Origin: Bifidobacterium rousetti
GTDB taxonomy: Bacteria > Actinomycetota > Actinomycetes > Actinomycetales > Bifidobacteriaceae
Assembly (NCBI RefSeq): GCF_008698235.1
Contig: NZ_PEBH01000005.1
Span: 1 to 64,000 of the forward strand
Direction of reading: 5' to 3'
DNA: 64,000 nucleotides
In this document: in pieces, positions 28,805-37,676 of the stretch
Position numbering within the stretch: the first letter of the stretch is position 1
How the letters are laid out: the number at the start of each line of letters is the position of its first letter
Position numbers and translations under genes: made by a program
The notes under the pieces: model-generated
Seen by the model: only the letters and a program-made list of their open reading frames with translations
What the model was told of the DNA's origin: nothing
Databases searched by the model: none

Positions 28805-29110
28805 CCTGCCTGACGAGAGCCCGCCGCCACCCAGTGACAGAAACCTCTCGCAAGCACCGCCCCAGCGAGACACCATCATCACCCGGTGACAGAAACCTCT
28901 CACGAGCAACGCCCCCAGCGAGACACCGCCGCCACCCGGCAACAGAAACCTCTCACAAGCACCACCCCAGCGAGACACCGCCACCACCAAGTGACAAGAA
29001 CCTCTCGCGAGCACATCCCTCAGCGAGAGCCCGCCGCCACCCAGTGACAAGAACCTCTCGCAAGCACATCCCCCAGCGAGAGATAACCGTCACACTTCGA
29101 CAGGCGACTC
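28805..29110. repeat. Tandem hairpin array, 52-53-base period
   Basis: Five units begin at 28836, 28888, 28941, 28993 and 29046, with a partial unit before them. Each reads roughly GACAGAAACCTCTCGC, then 13-14 bases, then GCGAGA, so every unit is its own stem-loop. The period is not a multiple of three, so the array is not coding. Decayed units continue to about 29310; one (29254-29302) has a 15-bp stem. Confidence 0.75.
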
Positions 29111-29369
29111 TCGCCAAAGAGCGATTCGCGAGACTCTCCCGACAGAAGCCAGCAACAATGTCTCACAAATGGCCAAGTACACGAGAAGGTTCGGTATGAG
29201 CCGACGGAAATGTCTCGCGAACATTCGTTCGGTGAGAGGACGGCGCCGCCCCATGACGGTTATCTCTCACGGCAGCCCTTCCCAGCGAGAGATACCCGTC
29301 ATGGGCCGGCAGACAGCTCTCGGCACCGATGACACGAAAGATCGCCGCCGCCCGGTGACGGGCAAAAGA

Positions 29370-29398
29370 AAACCCCGGTGAGGTTCCACCGGGGTCAG
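29370..29398. terminator. Hairpin of terminator type
   Basis: AAAACCCCGGT and ACCGGGGT form a compact stem with loop GAGGTTCC. It has an A run on its left side, so a T run on the minus strand. No gene ends nearby, so its job is unclear. Confidence 0.35.
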
Positions 29399-29971
29399 AG
29401 AAAGGAGAGAAGAAGAAAGGTTCAGTTGTCGGGGGCTCACGCTCCGGGTCGGCTCTTGCTGACATCTCATAGATAAGCACGTTTTTCTGAGACACACGCC
29501 GTGTTTCGCTGTGAGTTTCCTGAAAATTGTCGTTTTTTGACCGTTTGTCCACGACTCGACCATCTATTAGCCGCCTATTAGCCACAAGCGGGTACGAGCA
29601 CTGCACGCCGGAATCGGCAACCGCCGTGACTGTGTCGCACGAGAGTCGCCCGAAAGTTGTCCACAAATGTGGAAAAGCGGTTTCGCATCCGACGGCGAGC
29701 GCGGCGGACGGAATGGACCCGACCGTCGAATCATGGGCCCCGTCATCAGGCCGTCATCGTACCATCGCCAAACCATCGTCAGGCCGTCAGTGGACCGCCA
29801 TCAGACCATCATCGGACCACCGTCAGACCACCGTCAGACCACCGTCAGACCGTCATCACGCATAATCGCGGCAATGTACTGGCGAACCAAGCGTGCAGCA
29901 CTTTCGACGCAGGAGACTAGGCACTAGACTTATGGGCAGTATTTCGATTATCCGTCTGTGAGGAGCTTCCC

Positions 29972-30553
29972 ATGCTGCTGTCCGACCACGATATTCTGGC
30001 CGCGCAGGCCGAAGGGCATATCTCGCTCGACCCGTGGACCCCGGAGATGGTCCAGCCCGCGTCGATCGACGTCAGACTCGACCGTTTCTTCCGACTGTTC
30101 AACAACCATGCATACACCTACGTCGATCCGGCGGAGAATCAGGGCGCGCTGACCGAGCAGTTCGCAGTCGCCCCGGACGAGCCGTGGATCCTGCATCCGG
30201 GCGAGTTCGCGCTCGGTTCGACGTGGGAGTACGTCAAGCTCGACGCGACGATCGCCGCCCGGCTCGAGGGCAAGAGCTCGCTTGGCCGCCTCGGCATCCT
30301 GACCCATTCGACCGCGGGATTCATCGACCCCGGCTTCGAAGGGCATATCACGCTGGAGCTGTCGAACGTGTCGACGTTGCCGGTCAAGCTGTGGCCCGGC
30401 ATGAAGATCGGCCAGATGTGCTTCTTCCAGCTGAGCTCGCCGGCCGAGCATCCGTACGGTTCGAAGGGTGTCGGATCGCATTATCAGGGTCAGCGCGGCC
30501 CGACGCCGAGCCGCTCCTACGAGCACTTCTACCGCGCGCACATCGACGACTGA
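29972..30553 (+). CDS. dcd: dCTP deaminase (probably bifunctional dCTP deaminase/dUTPase)
   Basis: The 193-residue protein has GAGGAG 7 bases before [41 protein letters not shown] and the closing [18 protein letters not shown] are the signatures of the trimeric Dcd/Dut fold. The active-site Glu is in [10 protein letters not shown]. Length and sequence match the actinobacterial type, which converts dCTP directly to dUMP. That second activity is family knowledge and is not visible as a separate domain. It supplies dUMP for thymidylate synthesis. Confidence 0.92.
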   Translation: MLLSDHDILAAQAEGHISLDPWTPEMVQPASIDVRLDRFFRLFNNHAYTYVDPAENQGALTEQFAVAPDEPWILHPGEFALGSTWEYVKLDATIAARLEGKSSLGRLGILTHSTAGFIDPGFEGHITLELSNVSTLPVKLWPGMKIGQMCFFQLSSPAEHPYGSKGVGSHYQGQRGPTPSRSYEHFYRAHIDD

Positions 30554-30686
30554 CGTCGGAAGCCAGGCGGCCGGGGACGGCGGTCTGGCTTCATCGTTAT
30601 TGACGGGCGACGCTATTGACGACGGCGATACTGGCGACGACATTGCTTACAGGCGACCAGACACACGACAATCAGGGGGACAGGAC

Positions 30687-32675
30687 ATGACCGATCCGAG
30701 TGGCGAATTCCACTTCGACTTCCAGAACAAACCCAAGCAGGCGGCACCGGGCGGGTATGCAGGCGCGACGCAGACGCCGTACGGGCAGGCCGGACAGGCG
30801 CCGCAACAACAGCCTTACGGGCAGTCCGTCACCGGCCAAGCCGCCGCCGGGCAGTTCGGTCGGTCTGCGGCCGTGGAGCCGCCGACCGAGATGGAGACCA
30901 CGCAGGCATTCGACCCGCTGGCCGACGAGGATCTTCCGCCGCTGCCCACACCTGCGGTCAACCAACCGCAACAGGTCGCGCAGCCCACGCAGGGGTATGC
31001 CGCAGAGTCGACCGGCCAGCCCGCGTTCCCCTCCCCCGTCACCGATCAGGCCACACAGGCATTCGCACAGCCGTATGGGCAAAGCCCGGTGACTTCCCAA
31101 TCCGATCAGGCGACGCAGGCGTATAGTCCGACTGCACAGCCGACACAGTTCCCGACGACAGGCACGACGGTGCCGTCGGCCCAGGCGACGCAGGTATTCA
31201 CACAGCCATATGGACAAAGCCAGTCGTATGGACAGCCGACTCAGGTGTTCGGGCAGCCACAGCAACCGCAGGCCACTCAGGCGTACGGACAGTTCGAGCA
31301 GCCGGCACAGCCCCAGCCGGTTCAGCCGCAGTCGATCCAGCCGCAGGCCGCGCAGCCGGTCACGGATCCACGCGAGGAGCGAACGCAGGTGTTCAACCCG
31401 AGCACGCTGAATCAAGGCACGCTGAATCAGGGGGCCACTAGCCAGCCCGCTGCCCAGTTCCCGCCGGCACAGCCGTTTGCGCAGTCCGCCGGACAGGCGA
31501 CGCAGGTGTTCGGCGCGGCCGCGGTCACCGGCCAATCGACCGGACAATCGACCGGTCAGTTCCCGCCGGCGCAACCATTCGGTCAGACGCAGGCGTTCGG
31601 TCAGGCGCAACCAGCCGCGGGCGCCCAGCCGCCGGTCATGCCGCCGTCGATCGCTCCGAACGACGGCAACGACGAAGACGACTATCCCGACGGTCGCAAC
31701 TCGGCCGACGGCAACGGCCGCGACGATGATCGCGATGACGAGGGCCGCGGTGCACGCCGGCGCGATCGCAGGAAGAAGGGCCTGTCCGGCGGTGCGATCG
31801 CAGGCATCGTCGTGGGCGTGATCGCGGTGATCGCACTGATCGCGGGCGGCATCTGGTTCTTCACTGCGAGCAGCGGCAAAATCACGTACGCGGCGTGCAC
31901 GGCCGCGAAGAACGAGTACACCGACGCGCAGAACGATCTCAAGCAGGAGGTCGCGAAGGGGCAGCAGACGGTCTCTTCGACGACCGCCGACCAGCTGTCC
32001 GACGCGACCACGCTGGACACGCTCAATCAGGCGATCGCCGACGCGGGCAACATCTCGACGAACGCGACCTGCGCGGCGGACATGTCGAAGGACGATCTCA
32101 AGTCGAACATCCAGCAGTTCGCGATCGCCGAGCAGAACGCGGATTCGCAGGAGGAGAAGATCGACGACGCGATCGACGCGGTGGAGGCCGCCAAGAAGTC
32201 GAAGACCTCCGATTCGCTCAAGTCGTCGCTGAACACGTCGATCTCGTCCGCGCAGTCGCTGCTCGCCGGATCGGCCGGCAAGGTGGCCGACGACAGCACG
32301 CGCACGGCTTTGCAGGACGCGATCAGCAGCGCGAACAGCGTCGCGGCGAAGTCGAACCCGTCGCAGTCCGAGGTGAACAGCGCGAACACCAAGCTGCAGC
32401 AGGCGATGTCCGACGTGAACGCGTCGATGAGCGCGAAGACGCAGGCCGATCAGAAGGCGCAGGCCGAAGCGCAGAAGAAGGCGCAGGAGGAGCAGCAGAA
32501 ACTCCAGCAACAGCAGGAGCAGCAGCGTCAGGATCTCGAGGACCAACAGACCGAGGAGCCCGAGCAGAACAGCGGGTCGGGATCGACGGGCTCGGGATCG
32601 ACCGGTTCCGGCTCGACGGGCTCGGGCACCGCCGACGACCCCAGCACCTACTCCTCCGAATCCGCCATCAACTGA
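30687..32675 (+). CDS. Bitopic membrane protein: Gln-rich cytosolic tail, coiled-coil outer domain
   Basis: The 662-residue protein starts at 30687 with AGGGGGACAGGA upstream. Residues 1-370 are disordered and repeat T-Q-[AV]-[FY] about nine times (METTQAFDPL, ATQAFAQPYG, ATQVFTQPYG), then a basic patch (RRRDRRKKG). The helix GAIAGIVVGVIAVIALIAGG follows. The outer part is helical, with a pair of cysteines (YAACTA, ATCAAD), a Lys/Gln-rich coiled coil and a GSGSTG tail. Function is unknown. The ETTQ-F motif resembles sites phosphorylated by PknB-type kinases, an inference only. It lies 133 bases after dcd in the same direction. Confidence 0.7.
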   Translation: MTDPSGEFHFDFQNKPKQAAPGGYAGATQTPYGQAGQAPQQQPYGQSVTGQAAAGQFGRSAAVEPPTEMETTQAFDPLADEDLPPLPTPAVNQPQQVAQPTQGYAAESTGQPAFPSPVTDQATQAFAQPYGQSPVTSQSDQATQAYSPTAQPTQFPTTGTTVPSAQATQVFTQPYGQSQSYGQPTQVFGQPQQPQATQAYGQFEQPAQPQPVQPQSIQPQAAQPVTDPREERTQVFNPSTLNQGTLNQGATSQPAAQFPPAQPFAQSAGQATQVFGAAAVTGQSTGQSTGQFPPAQPFGQTQAFGQAQPAAGAQPPVMPPSIAPNDGNDEDDYPDGRNSADGNGRDDDRDDEGRGARRRDRRKKGLSGGAIAGIVVGVIAVIALIAGGIWFFTASSGKITYAACTAAKNEYTDAQNDLKQEVAKGQQTVSSTTADQLSDATTLDTLNQAIADAGNISTNATCAADMSKDDLKSNIQQFAIAEQNADSQEEKIDDAIDAVEAAKKSKTSDSLKSSLNTSISSAQSLLAGSAGKVADDSTRTALQDAISSANSVAAKSNPSQSEVNSANTKLQQAMSDVNASMSAKTQADQKAQAEAQKKAQEEQQKLQQQQEQQRQDLEDQQTEEPEQNSGSGSTGSGSTGSGSTGSGTADDPSTYSSESAIN

Positions 32676-32748
32676 TCCCGGGCGATCACGCGACGGTCAC
32701 AAGACAGCACCGTCATCGCCGGAGAGTCATCGCCGGAGAGGCGGCGAA

Positions 32749-33051
32749 TGTCACAACGCGTTCAGACCCGCCCGTTTGACGCGTTGTGACAATTTCCGCT
32801 GTCACAACGTGCTCAAATCAGCGAAAATCACACGTTGTGACAAGAACGACGGCCCAGCGGCGGAAGACGACGGAGACCGGGACGGCGAAAAGCTTGGAAT
32901 TCCGCCATTCAGCCGATCCCCTTCGCCGTGCAGTCGCACGAGCCGTCGCCGATCCTTGTCACAACTTGAGAAAATCGACGGAAACAACGCGTTGTGACAG
33001 CTTTTCTTGTCACAACGTACCCGGGACCGATGCGAATCGCGCGTTGTGACA
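32749..33051. repeat. Palindromic array of eight TGTCACAAC motifs
   Basis: Four inverted pairs, TGTCACAAC...GTTGTGACA, span 32749-32791, 32800-32842, 32957-32999 and 33008-33051. They are 43, 43, 43 and 44 bases long, in two dyads with 8-base gaps. The stretch between the dyads is itself roughly palindromic (ACGGCGAA/TTCGCCGT), so the whole 303-bp region can fold on itself. It lies between converging genes and fills most of the 32676-33250 gap. Confidence 0.8.
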
Positions 33052-33125
33052 ACTCTCCGCGGAATGGATTCCCCGCAATCCCCGACGGCCTCTGGCAACT
33101 GCCCCGCACCGCAATGTGCATTGGG

Positions 33126-33150
33126 TGATAGCCCCCTCATCAGAGGGGCC
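33126..33150 (+). repeat. REP-like element, partial copy 5
   Basis: Only the second hairpin remains (AGCCCCCTCATCAGAGGGGCC). It is in a convergent junction. Confidence 0.5.
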
Positions 33151-33190
33151 AGGGGGGCAGCAGCTGAACGCATTGCACGCATAATGGCAC

Positions 33191-33221
33191 GGGCCGGCTC
33201 CCTGATAGGGGAAGCCGGCCC
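33191..33221 (-). terminator. Terminator-like hairpin after the cation ATPase gene
   Basis: GGGCCGGC pairs with GCCGGCCC around a short loop 30 bases past the stop at 33251. It has no T run. Confidence 0.5.
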
Positions 33222-33250
33222 GGCGGAGTGGGGAACTAGGAGAAAACCCC

Positions 33251-36226
33251 TCAGCGCTTCGAGCGCTCCATCGCGCGCAGGACGCACTTGCGCAGTTCGG
33301 AGGCGACGAGGACGAACGCGGCGAGGCCGATGCACTCGGCCCACGCCAGCGCCGACAGCGGGGTCGTGCCGAACGCGGAGTTGAGGAACGGCACGTAGAT
33401 CACGACGAGCTGCAGCACGATGGACAGGCCGATCGCGCCCCACAGCCACTTGTTCGAGAACAGGCCGACGAACGCCGACTGCGCGTGGGAGCGCGAGGCA
33501 ATCGCGTTGAACAGCTGCGCGAACACGAGGATCGTGAAGCCCATCGTACGGGCCTCGACCATCTGCGCGTCGTGGCCGAGCGCGTCGACCGAGCGGTCGG
33601 TGAACAGGCCGCCGGCGAGGTGCATGTCCATGCCGATCAGGGTGACGATGGCCATGATCACGCCGATGTAGATGATGTCGCCCCACATCGAGGCGTCGAT
33701 CACACGGTCGGTGACCTTGCGCGGACGACGGTTCATCACGTCCTCGGTCTGCGGGTCGACGCCCATCGCGAGCGCCGGCGCGGCGTCGGTCAGGAGGTTG
33801 ATCCACAGCAGCTGGGTGGCGAGCAACGGCACGGTCACGCCCTGCGTGCCGGGCTGGGTGATGCCGAGGAATCCGGCGAACACGACGCCGAAGAACACGG
33901 TGAACACCTCGCCCACGTTGCTGGAAAGCAGGTAACGCAGGAACTTGCGGATGTTGTCGAAGATCACGCGGCCCTCGCGCACGGCGGCCACGATCGTGGA
34001 GAAGTTGTCGTCGGCGAGGATCATCTTCGCGCTCTGCTTGGTGACCTCGGTGCCGGTGATGCCCATCGCCACGCCGATGTCGGCGGTCTTGACGGCCGGG
34101 GCGTCGTTGACGCCGTCGCCGGTCATCGCGACGATGTTGCCCTGTCGCTGCAGCGATTCGACGATCTTGAGCTTGTGCTCCGGGGCGACGCGCGCGTACA
34201 CGGACACCTCGGAGGTGGCCTTGTCGAACGCGGCCTGATCGGTGAGCGCGTCGAGCTGGTCGCCGGTCAGGGCCTTGCCGCCCTTGTCGATGATGCCGAG
34301 GTCGGAGGCGATGCGGGCCGCGGTCAGCGGGTGGTCGCCGGTGATCATGACGGCGCGGATGCCGGCGCGGTGCGCCTCGGCCACGGAGTCGCGGACCTCG
34401 GTGCGCGGCGGGTCGATGATGCCGACCATGCCGTTCCAGATGAGGTCGGTCTCGATCGCCTCGGACTGGTCGGCGATGTCGGTGACCTGTCCGGCGGCGT
34501 TGGCGCGCACGCCGGGCACCTCGGACAGGTTCGCGGTGCCGAGCGGACGGTACGCCTGACCGAGCGTGCGGTACGCCTCGGAGGAGAGTCTCTCGACGGT
34601 CGCGAGGATCGTCTGGCGATCCCCCTCGGTGAGCGGACGGACCTGCCCGCCCACGGCGATGCGCGAGCAGAAGCCGAGCAGCACGTCCGGCGCGCCCTTG
34701 GCGAAGACGGTGAGCTTGCCGCCCTCGGTGGAGTCCTTCGCGATGACCGACATGCGCTTGCGCTCGGAGGTGAACGGCACCTCGGCCACGCGGCTGAACT
34801 GCTCGTAGCCCTTCATCGCGCCGGTCTTGCGCGCGGCGACGATCAGGGAGACCTCGGTCGGATCGCCGACGATCTCCCACTTGCCGTTCTCTTCACGCAG
34901 GTCGCCGTCGTTCGCGAGCGTGCCGGCGGCGAGGGTCGCGATGACCTCGGCGCGCAGGGCCGGCGCGTCGGCGAGCGAGGAACCGTCGGCGGCGACCATC
35001 TTGCCTTCCGGCGCGTAGCCGGTGCCGGTGATCTGCACCTCGCCGGACGGGGTGACGACGCGCTCGACGGTCATCTCGTTGCGCGTCAGCGTACCGGTCT
35101 TGTCCGAGCAGATCACGGACGCGGAACCGAGCGTCTCGACGGAGTGGAGCTTCTTGACGATCGCGTTGTGCATCGCCATGCGCTGCACGCCGAGCGCGAG
35201 GACGACGGTGAGGATCGCTGCCAGGCCCTCGGGCACGGCGGCCACGGCGAGCGAGACGGCGAGCAGCAGGGAGTCGATGACGTCCTGCGTCGAGTGGAAG
35301 CCCTCGAGCAGCGCGAGCGCGGCGAGCACGATGGCCGCGATGATGCACACCGCGATGCCGAGAATTTTGGAGACGTAGTCCATCTCCTTCTGCAACGGCG
35401 TCTGCTCGTCCTCGGTGGCGGACAGGAGGTCGGCGATCTTGCCGACCTGCGTGTTCATGCCGGTGCCAGTGACGATCGCGCGGCCGGTGCCCTGCGTGAC
35501 GGACGTGCCGTTGAAGATCATGTTGGCGCGGTCGCCCAGCGCCTTGGCCTCGGCCAGCGTGTCCGGCTTCTTGCCGACCGGCACGGATTCGCCGGTGAGC
35601 GACGCCTCGGCGATGCGCAGGCTCGCGGCGGAGAAGAGTCGGCCGTCGGCGGAGACGGAATCGCCCTCCGCGAGGACGATCACGTCGCCGGGGACGACTT
35701 CGGCGGTGTTGATGCGCACGACCTTGCCGTCGCGCAGCACGGACGTCTGCGGCGCGGTCATCTGGGCGAGCGCCTCGACCGCGGCCTCGGCCTTCGCCTC
35801 CTGGATGTAGCCGAGCACGGCGTTGACGATCAGGATGAGGACGATGACGATCGCGTCGAACGGCAACGGTTCGCCGCCTTCCGCGCCGGGGGCCGCATGG
35901 CCGCGTTCGATGAACCACGCGATCACGGAGATGACGGTGGCGGCGAGCAGCAGGTAGACGAGCGGGTCCTGGAACTGCTGCAGGAACTTCTTCCATTTCG
36001 GCACGGGCGGCGCGCTGGCCAGCTCGTTCGGGCCGAACTTCTCGAGTCGACGCCTGGCCTCGTCGCCGCTCAGGCCGCGGGCGGGGTCGACGTTCAATGC
36101 TTTGGCGACCTCGGCCGCGTCGGTCAGGCTGGGATCGGCGTCCTTGAGTCCGGCGAGCAACGCTTGCTGGGCGCGGACCTCCTCTGATACTGCGGGCGCG
36201 GTGGATTGACCTTTCTGATCAACCAT
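33251..36226 (-). CDS. P2-type cation-transporting ATPase (calcium-pump-like)
   Basis: The 991-residue protein has AAGGAG 7 bases upstream. It has the full P2A layout: N-terminal cation ATPase domain (about 30-100), actuator motif LTGES (about 210), the membrane motif VPEGL (about 331), phosphorylation site DKTGTL with D375, TGDHPLTA, GDGVNDAPAV hinge, and ten predicted membrane helices. This is the SERCA/PMCA-like branch (PacL/LMCA1), which exports Ca2+ or sometimes Mn2+. No dedicated metal-binding extension is present. It is divergent from the TrmH gene across a palindromic element. Confidence 0.88.
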   Translation of the reverse strand: MVDQKGQSTAPAVSEEVRAQQALLAGLKDADPSLTDAAEVAKALNVDPARGLSGDEARRRLEKFGPNELASAPPVPKWKKFLQQFQDPLVYLLLAATVISVIAWFIERGHAAPGAEGGEPLPFDAIVIVLILIVNAVLGYIQEAKAEAAVEALAQMTAPQTSVLRDGKVVRINTAEVVPGDVIVLAEGDSVSADGRLFSAASLRIAEASLTGESVPVGKKPDTLAEAKALGDRANMIFNGTSVTQGTGRAIVTGTGMNTQVGKIADLLSATEDEQTPLQKEMDYVSKILGIAVCIIAAIVLAALALLEGFHSTQDVIDSLLLAVSLAVAAVPEGLAAILTVVLALGVQRMAMHNAIVKKLHSVETLGSASVICSDKTGTLTRNEMTVERVVTPSGEVQITGTGYAPEGKMVAADGSSLADAPALRAEVIATLAAGTLANDGDLREENGKWEIVGDPTEVSLIVAARKTGAMKGYEQFSRVAEVPFTSERKRMSVIAKDSTEGGKLTVFAKGAPDVLLGFCSRIAVGGQVRPLTEGDRQTILATVERLSSEAYRTLGQAYRPLGTANLSEVPGVRANAAGQVTDIADQSEAIETDLIWNGMVGIIDPPRTEVRDSVAEAHRAGIRAVMITGDHPLTAARIASDLGIIDKGGKALTGDQLDALTDQAAFDKATSEVSVYARVAPEHKLKIVESLQRQGNIVAMTGDGVNDAPAVKTADIGVAMGITGTEVTKQSAKMILADDNFSTIVAAVREGRVIFDNIRKFLRYLLSSNVGEVFTVFFGVVFAGFLGITQPGTQGVTVPLLATQLLWINLLTDAAPALAMGVDPQTEDVMNRRPRKVTDRVIDASMWGDIIYIGVIMAIVTLIGMDMHLAGGLFTDRSVDALGHDAQMVEARTMGFTILVFAQLFNAIASRSHAQSAFVGLFSNKWLWGAIGLSIVLQLVVIYVPFLNSAFGTTPLSALAWAECIGLAAFVLVASELRKCVLRAMERSKR

Positions 36227-36417
36227 GTGATTCTCCTTGGTATAGCCGCGGAGTAGTCAGCCGGTGCGGCGGCCGGGTTGTCTCCCCCGGCGCGCGCCGT
36301 GCTGCGCGGTTATGGGCACCGGCACAACTGTCGCCGATGCATACGATTGCCATTATTCCATATGGGTGTGAAGGGGTCATCGCACGGCATAAGGGGGTGT
36401 TGTCTATTAGATGCTTG

Positions 36418-36576
36418 CAGCGAATCGTTCTCAATAAGAAACGTGTGAGGGTTGACAGGTCGTCAATCGCACGCGAAATCGCCAGAAACGTTGTAATTCC
36501 AGCGATTCCGGCGATGTGCGGTTTGTGTGATTGTGTGCGATCGGCTCACACGTTTCTTATTGGGAATCGTTCGCTG
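36418..36576. repeat. Nested palindromic element with AAGAAACGTGTGAG arms
   Basis: The arms are 36418-36449 and 36545-36576 (28 of 32 positions paired, core AATAAGAAACGTGTGAG). The centre has weaker pairs (CAATCGCAC with GTGTGCGAT). It lies between divergent genes, 26 bases before the presumed -10 box of the TrmH gene. The rest of the 36227-36615 gap shows nothing else. Confidence 0.7.
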
Positions 36577-36602
36577 TAAGGCTGCCGATACAACGCTTGT
36601 GA

Positions 36603-36618
36603 GACAATGGCCCTTATG
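36603..36618 (+). promoter_or_regulatory. Leaderless promoter of the TrmH-family gene
   Basis: GACAAT (36603-36608), 7 bases, ATG (36616). This spacing selects the second of two in-frame ATG codons as the start. Confidence 0.45.
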
Positions 36619-37623
36619 GTTATCAAGAAAGGACCGACCAAGGGGTCGGGTGGAAAGCATCGCAACGCGCTTCGCGGCAAGGGCCCGACGCCCAAGGCCG
36701 AGGATCGCGTCTATCACAAGGCGTACAGGGCGAAGAAGGTCGCCGATCGCCGCAAACTGGCCGATCCGCGACTGGCCGCACGCCGTCGCGCCGACAAGTT
36801 CTCGTCGGCGGACACCACAGATCTGGTGTTCGGCCGCAACTCGGTGCTCGAGGCGCTGCGCGTGGGCGTGCCCAGCTCCACGCTGTACATCGCCTCGCGC
36901 ATCGAACACGACGACCGCACGCGCGAGATCGTCAAGCTCGCGGGCACGCAGGGACTGCACATGCTCGAGGCCGACCGTCTCGAAATGGACCGCATCGCGC
37001 GATCCGGCAACCATCAGGGCGTGATCCTCAAGGTCGATCCGTACCAGTACTCGTCGCTCGCCGAGCTCGCCGACCGCGCGGACAAGAAGGCGCGCGCGAT
37101 GGAGGCCGCGAACTCGCAGACCGCGCGCATCGCCGCCCGACCGCTGTTCATCGCGCTCGACGGCGTGACCGACCCGCAGAACCTCGGCGCGGTCATCCGC
37201 TCCGCCGCCGCGTTCGGCGCGAACGGCGTGATCCTGCCGGAACGCCGCTCCGCATCGGTGAACGCGGCCGCGTGGAAGGTGTCGGCCGGCGCCGCCGCGC
37301 ACATGCCGGTGTGCCGCGTCGTCAACCTGACCAAGGCGATCGAGAGCCTCAAGGAGCGCGGCTACTACGCCGTCGCGCTGGACGGCGGCGGCGACAAGCT
37401 CGTCGGCGCCACCGGCTTCGAGACCGATCCGCTGGTCGTCGTCCTCGGATCGGAAGGCAAGGGCGTGAGCCGACTCGTGCGCGAGGCGTGCGACGCGGTC
37501 GCCGGCATCCCGATCTCCAGCCAGGTCGAATCGCTCAACGCCTCCGTCGCAGCGGGCATCAGCCTGTACGCGGTGGCCGAAGCGCGACGCAAGGCCGGGG
37601 AAGTGGCCGGAGTGCAGGCCTGA
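36616..37623 (+). CDS. TrmH/SPOUT-family RNA 2'-O-ribose methyltransferase (RlmB-like)
   Basis: The 335-residue start is the ATG at 36616 (MVIKKGPTKG), selected by the leaderless promoter; an ATG three codons earlier (36607) is possible. A basic N-terminal tail leads to the substrate-binding domain (VFGRNSVLEALRVG). The SPOUT knot follows with its three motifs: NLGAVIRSAAAFGA, VVLGSEGKGV and IPISSQVESLNASVAAGISLY. It should methylate a ribose in rRNA, most likely G2251 of 23S rRNA as RlmB does, using S-adenosylmethionine. It precedes the DUF4032 gene by 53 bases. Confidence 0.88.
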   Translation: MVIKKGPTKGSGGKHRNALRGKGPTPKAEDRVYHKAYRAKKVADRRKLADPRLAARRRADKFSSADTTDLVFGRNSVLEALRVGVPSSTLYIASRIEHDDRTREIVKLAGTQGLHMLEADRLEMDRIARSGNHQGVILKVDPYQYSSLAELADRADKKARAMEAANSQTARIAARPLFIALDGVTDPQNLGAVIRSAAAFGANGVILPERRSASVNAAAWKVSAGAAAHMPVCRVVNLTKAIESLKERGYYAVALDGGGDKLVGATGFETDPLVVVLGSEGKGVSRLVREACDAVAGIPISSQVESLNASVAAGISLYAVAEARRKAGEVAGVQA

Positions 37624-37676
37624 GCCGAATAAGCACACAGAAGTCGAACAGTCGAGCATAAGAGGGTAAGGCAAAG

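Larger units (their letters stand above)
28538..29971. other. Repeat-rich interval upstream of dcd
   Basis: No credible gene. The interval holds a 52-53-base tandem hairpin array (28805-29110), degenerate copies to about 29310, a hairpin at 29370, and short CCGTCAGACCA-like repeats at about 29745-29868. TAGACT at 29925-29930 is a possible dcd -10 box. Confidence 0.55.

Noticed and set aside
28805..29110. CRISPR array
   Set aside because: The supposed spacers are as conserved as the repeats, and no cas gene is nearby.
28787..29199. Repeat proteins encoded on both strands of the 52-53-base array
   Set aside because: The period is not a multiple of three, so successive units change frame, and there is no ribosome site.
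29163..29666. Minus-strand frame of 167 codons upstream of dcd
   Set aside because: It crosses a hairpin terminator and decayed repeats, has no domain and no credible start.
33485..36187. 900-codon plus frame opposite the cation ATPase gene
   Set aside because: Antisense shadow with composition typical of such frames.
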